Below are positions 7,003 through 9,800 of a stretch of 9,800 bases of DNA, in pieces (position 1 is the stretch's first letter; each line of letters opens with the position of its first letter). A program made the translations under genes and the position numbers. The notes below the pieces were generated by a model. The model did no database searches. It was not told the origin of the DNA and saw nothing but the letters and a program-made list of their open reading frames with translations. Source of the stretch: Chloroflexota bacterium (GTDB taxonomy: Bacteria; Chloroflexota; Anaerolineae; J102); NCBI GenBank assembly GCA_013152695.1, contig JAADFV010000132.1:1-9800 (forward strand), in the 5' to 3' direction.

Positions 7003-8229
7003 TCAGAAATCCCAGCCCAAATGGGGTTGGGGTAAGCATAATAGCCGGTCGAGCTGAGCCAATAGTTCGGGCGAGGCATGAAGATCGTCAAAAGCGGCCA
7101 GGCTAGTGGCAGGAAGTACACCCAACCAGAGGCGAGTAAAAGCACCGACCGAAGCCGAAAGCATCGGCAAAGAAGGAGAAGAACCGGGCTCGGCGTAAGA
7201 TGTGGGGCCGAGAGTGACAATGTAATTCCCTGCGACCCCTTGCCAGGCACTGTCGTCAGGGAGATACTGAGTGATGGGATCAGTGAGATGAAGATTGAAC
7301 TGAAGCGGCTCACCGGCGAGCTCAGTTTTGCTTAGGCATCCTGGGAGATCGCAAATGCGCGCTTGCCAATAAGCCGCGGCGCGGTTGAGCTGCTGATAAC
7401 GTGACTTTTCCGTAAGCTGGCGAAAGCGAAAGGGCTGGCGTAGCAGATTTTGCATCATCACCCCTGCCGGTTCCCTCATTCGCACCTGTCGCACCTGATC
7501 ACCCAGGTTCTTCACCACTGCCAACAACTCCAAAAACTGCTGCCAATTGCGAAAGGCCATCATCATAATGAGATAAGGGCCATGTTCTCCCTCTGGCTTG
7601 GCCCAAAAGAAATGGGTCAGCTCCCCTTGTTCGTTTTCAAATCCGAGGCCGAACTCATTCTCACGCCAACTGCTTTCGACTTGTGTAAAGGTGGGAGGAT
7701 GAATATTGATAGCGCCATGGCCTCGCTGACGCTTGAGTAGTGCCTGGTGCATGGCCTCGGCATCAGCCTCGGTGAGTCGCTTGGGGATATCCGGTCGTGT
7801 TGAGATCAAAAGCTGGGCCGGGTCGAATTCAATCCAGTGTTCGTAGCTGCCACCACCAAACCCGAGCAATTCATAAAATCCCTGCTCGAAAATCCCTAAG
7901 CCGGTCACCTGTGCTCCTGCCGCCGCATCTGCCGCGATCAAGCGGGCAGTCAAGCGCCTGGCCAAGCCCTGTTTGCGAGCAATACGGCTGGTCGTAACGC
8001 CTGTAATCGCAGAAAAAGCGAGCTCCTGCTGCAAATAACGCATGCTTCCAGGCATCGATGTAGCGATACATTCGGCCTCTCCCCGCAGCTCTGCCACAAA
8101 AGTACGTCCTGCACTCAAGAATTGATCCAGGACGGGCTCCTTGGCCTTTGATTCCAGCCAACCTACTTCCCGCCAAACCCGGCGTGTTGCGACCTGATCT
8201 GTTTCAGGATTATATTTTCGAAAAAGCAT
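7003..8229 (-). CDS. Eis-like GNAT N-acetyltransferase with C-terminal SCP2-like domain
   Basis: 408 residues from the chosen start, close to the 402 of Mycobacterium tuberculosis Eis. The first GNAT domain holds the acetyl-CoA loop R85-K-Q-G88-L-A90 after the strand AFSAITGVTTS. GIFEQGFYELLGFGGG follows, where Y119 probably matches the catalytic Tyr126 of Eis. The C-terminal part, with FTRLWLGVLPATSLA, has the sterol-carrier-protein-2-like fold of the family. The last residue is Phe, as in Eis, whose terminal carboxylate acts as the general base. ATG 8229 is preceded by GGAG with a 9-nt gap (complement of 8239-8242). The in-frame ATG at 8283 has no such site and would add 18 residues. Eis enzymes acetylate amines, including aminoglycosides at several positions; the substrate here is unknown, and family membership alone does not show drug resistance. 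It is a single-gene unit, divergent from the synthetase gene. Confidence 0.85.
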   Translation of the reverse strand: MLFRKYNPETDQVATRRVWREVGWLESKAKEPVLDQFLSAGRTFVAELRGEAECIATSMPGSMRYLQQELAFSAITGVTTSRIARKQGLARRLTARLIAADAAAGAQVTGLGIFEQGFYELLGFGGGSYEHWIEFDPAQLLISTRPDIPKRLTEADAEAMHQALLKRQRGHGAINIHPPTFTQVESSWRENEFGLGFENEQGELTHFFWAKPEGEHGPYLIMMMAFRNWQQFLELLAVVKNLGDQVRQVRMREPAGVMMQNLLRQPFRFRQLTEKSRYQQLNRAAAYWQARICDLPGCLSKTELAGEPLQFNLHLTDPITQYLPDDSAWQGVAGNYIVTLGPTSYAEPGSSPSLPMLSASVGAFTRLWLGVLPATSLAAFDDLHASPELLAQLDRLLCLPQPHLGWDF

Positions 8230-8287
8230 AAGATTAAACTCCAGTAAGGGCTTATCAAAAGGTATCTTTGCGTAAATAAGCATTGCT

Positions 8288-8293
8288 ATGATA
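8288..8293 (-). promoter_or_regulatory. Candidate -10 box for the acetyltransferase gene
   Basis: On the minus strand TATCAT (complement of 8288-8293) matches the -10 consensus at 5 of 6 positions; the -35 region is weak. The predicted start, about 8281, gives a leader of some 50 nt carrying the GGAG site and supports ATG 8229. An overlapping TACTAT (complement of 8291-8296) would instead start at about 8284 and make the ATG at 8283 leaderless. The sequence cannot decide between them. Confidence 0.35.
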
Positions 8294-8300
8294 GTACAGT

Positions 8301-8543
8301 TTCGCGGTAAAGCTGAAAAGGATGCTGTCCCAACGCATACTTTGGCGCGAATCTCTGCCTATGCTACAATGTTTTTTGTTCTATTATTCCAAAACAACTT
8401 CTCTTATTCCAGCCTTTATGTTTAACTTGCTCGTTGGTTTTCTAGGTACAGTACGGCGTCGATGGATCTCAGCGGCGACTGGTACGATGGGGGGCTCCCC
8501 CTCTTAGTCAGTCCCTTTCCTAGTTCCATCAGTTTACCGCGAA
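8301..8543. repeat. 11-bp inverted repeat, arms 8301-8311 and 8533-8543
   Basis: TTCGCGGTAAA (8301-8311) is the exact reverse complement of TTTACCGCGAA (8533-8543). With one inserted base the match goes on into CTG. The arms are 221 bp apart and enclose the candidate promoter and most of the leader of the synthetase gene. The left arm lies just upstream of the candidate -10 box of the minus-strand gene. It could be a pair of regulator sites or the ends of a small inserted element; no target duplication is visible. Confidence 0.5.
8342..8370 (+). promoter_or_regulatory. Candidate sigma-70-type promoter for the methionyl-tRNA synthetase gene
   Basis: TTGGCG (8342-8347, 4 of 6 to the -35 consensus) and TACAAT (8365-8370, 5 of 6 to the -10 consensus) are 17 bp apart, with the extended -10 TG at 8362-8363. 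The predicted start is about 8377, which gives a leader of about 260 nt. It is the best promoter match I found in the window. Confidence 0.6.
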
Positions 8544-8588
8544 CAAATAAAGTGATCCAGGTGACATAAATCACCTGCCTTTATTCGC
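8489..8588 (+). promoter_or_regulatory. Structured 5' leader of the methionyl-tRNA synthetase gene
   Basis: Two structures can be drawn by hand. The first is a small hairpin, GGGGG (8489-8493) with CCCCC (8497-8501). The second is a composite stem: GCGA (8539-8542) with TCGC (8585-8588), ATAAAG (8547-8552) with CTTTAT (8579-8584), and CAGGTGA (8558-8564) with TCACCTG (8571-8577) around a CATAAA loop. No T-run follows, so it is not an intrinsic terminator. It ends 35 nt before the ribosome binding site. I recognise no known riboswitch, and T-box signatures are not convincing. Confidence 0.4.
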
Positions 8589-8637
8589 AAGCTCTGTACA
8601 CCCTACTGCTACCTGGTCTCCCCAAGGAGCTTTTCTT

Positions 8638-9800
8638 ATGCCAAATACCACCCGTCCCGAAAAACATCTTGTCTGTGTCGCCTGGCCTTATGCTAGCGGT
8701 GATCGCCATCTTGGCCATGTGGCAGGAGCTTATTTACCTCCCGATATTTATGCCCGCTACCAACGTCTGCGCGGAAATGAAGTACTCATGGTCTCTGGTT
8801 CAGATACCCATGGTACACCGGTCACTGTAGCTGCCGCCCAGCGTGGGGTCAGTTATGCAGAAATCGTGGCCTATTACCATGGCCGCTTCGTGCAATCATT
8901 CAAAGACCTGGGCCTAAGCTTCGATCTTTTTACTCACACCGACACCGAAAATCACTGGAACGTCACCCACGAACTCTTTCTCAATCATCTCAAAAACGGT
9001 TATCTCTATCGCGACAAGCAACTGCAGCCCTATTGCCTGGTCGATCAGCGCTTTTTGGCGGATCGCTACATCGAAGGTACCTGTCCCGTTTGTGGTTATC
9101 CTGATGCCCGCGGCGACCAGTGTGATAATTGCGGCAGTATTTTTGATGCAGTCGAGCTCATCAATCCGCGTTGTAAAATCTGCGGTCAGAGTGAAATCGA
9201 AGTACGGGAAACAGAGCACTTCTTCTTCGATCTGGGTAAAGCCAGCCCCCATTTGGCCAAATGGTTGAATGAAGACAAAGAGCATTGGCGCCCCCATGTC
9301 CTGAATTATGCGCGGCAGCAAGCCGAAAGTGGAAAATTACGAGGCCGCGCCATCACCCGCGATATCGATTGGGGAATCAGCATCCCTGTGGAAGGATTTG
9401 AAAACAAGGTCATCTACGTGTGGTACGATGCGGTTCAGGGCTATCTCAGTGCCACCCGTGAAATATGTGCCCTCGAAGGTAAGCCAGAAAGTTGGAAAGA
9501 ATGGTGGCTCGATCCTGAGGTAAAATCCCTTTATTTTATCGGGAAAGACAACATCCCCTTCCACGCCCTCATCTGGCCGGCCATGCTCATCGCTGATGGT
9601 CGCGGGCTCAACCTCCCCTACGATGTGCCCGCAAACGAATACCTCAACATCGAGGACAAGAAGATCAGCACGAGTCGCCGCTGGACCATTGATCTTCCCT
9701 ACTTCCTTTCCCGTCATGATCCCGACCCTCTGCGCTACGTCCTCACAATCAACGCCCCGGAAACGCGTGATGTCAACTTTACCTGGGAAGAGTTTGTGCG
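8638..9800 (+). CDS. metG: Methionyl-tRNA synthetase, N-terminal part (runs off the window)
   Basis: The frame opens at ATG 8638 and stays open to the last base, giving 387 residues. AAGGAG at 8624-8629, 8 nt before the ATG, fixes the start. It is a class I synthetase that charges tRNA-Met in the cytoplasm. The HIGH signature is H24-L-G-H27 after the strand [10 protein letters not shown]. The connective-peptide zinc knuckle is C149-x2-C152-x9-C162-x2-C165, the spacing of E. coli MetRS, with a further C179-x2-C182 pair. [15 protein letters not shown] and [18 protein letters not shown] are typical core segments. The KMSKS loop appears as K342-I-S-T-S346 in [11 protein letters not shown], a known variant. 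The anticodon-binding domain and any C-terminal tRNA-binding domain lie beyond the window. It is transcribed divergently from the acetyltransferase gene, after a long leader. Confidence 0.96.
   Translation, partial: MPNTTRPEKHLVCVAWPYASGDRHLGHVAGAYLPPDIYARYQRLRGNEVLMVSGSDTHGTPVTVAAAQRGVSYAEIVAYYHGRFVQSFKDLGLSFDLFTHTDTENHWNVTHELFLNHLKNGYLYRDKQLQPYCLVDQRFLADRYIEGTCPVCGYPDARGDQCDNCGSIFDAVELINPRCKICGQSEIEVRETEHFFFDLGKASPHLAKWLNEDKEHWRPHVLNYARQQAESGKLRGRAITRDIDWGISIPVEGFENKVIYVWYDAVQGYLSATREICALEGKPESWKEWWLDPEVKSLYFIGKDNIPFHALIWPAMLIADGRGLNLPYDVPANEYLNIEDKKISTSRRWTIDLPYFLSRHDPDPLRYVLTINAPETRDVNFTWEEFV

Noticed and set aside
6820..7035. 71-codon plus-strand frame in the repeat region
   Set aside because: It runs through the GATC-type repeats and the perfect hairpin and overlaps the end of the acetyltransferase gene; no ribosome site or recognisable product.
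8322..8507. 61-codon open frame in the metG leader
   Set aside because: Its start lies upstream of the predicted transcript start and has poor ribosome-site spacing; the peptide is not recognisable. A leader-peptide role is not supported by any Met-rich run.
8470..8545. T-box-like fragments (GGTAC, ACCGCG, GTCCCTTT) upstream of metG
   Set aside because: The pieces are in the wrong order and spacing for a T-box, and no terminator with a T-run follows.

Overview
The window is an ordinary-looking stretch of a bacterial chromosome with five protein-coding genes, two of them cut by the window edges, and two gene-free stretches rich in structure. I infer a Chloroflexota member (Anaerolineae/Caldilineae-like). 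The reasons are a secreted Asp-box protein with a Thr-Pro linker followed by an 'IYMPLVF' segment, a style I associate with that phylum, together with a tungsten aldehyde oxidoreductase, a TIGR03087-like glycosyltransferase and an Eis-like acetyltransferase. The phylum is an inference; no rRNA or lineage marker is present.

Layout. (1) 1-2433 (+): C-terminal 810 residues of a modular extracellular protein, with four Asp-boxes, a jelly-roll-like domain bracketed by the only two cysteines, a 96-residue Thr-Pro linker, then four more Asp-boxes. A strong intrinsic terminator follows at 2458-2499. (2) 2534-6460 (+): a tight three-gene cluster of an inositol-monophosphatase-family phosphatase, a GT4-type glycosyltransferase 3 nt downstream, and a tungsten aldehyde:ferredoxin oxidoreductase 27 nt further on with its own good ribosome binding site. 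The cluster promoter appears to place the transcript start at the first ATG (a leaderless mRNA). (3) 6461-7002: no gene. It holds a 285-bp MITE-like element with terminal inverted repeats and TA flanks, an inner palindromic repeat, an 18-bp-period direct repeat, and a perfect 12-bp hairpin that suits a terminator for the minus-strand gene to its right. (4) 7003-8229 (-): an Eis-like GNAT/SCP2 N-acetyltransferase. (5) 8230-8637: divergent regulatory region with a strong promoter for the right-hand gene, a roughly 260-nt leader, a multi-part stem-loop, and an 11-bp inverted repeat with arms about 230 bp apart. (6) 8638-9800 (+): the N-terminal 387 residues of methionyl-tRNA synthetase, cut by the window end.

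How the genes relate. The phosphatase, glycosyltransferase and oxidoreductase are probably co-transcribed, but their functions do not form an obvious pathway. I found no defence system, CRISPR array, transposase, tRNA or rRNA. The points most worth following up are non-coding: the MITE-like element at 6525-6809 and the long structured leader of the methionyl-tRNA synthetase gene.
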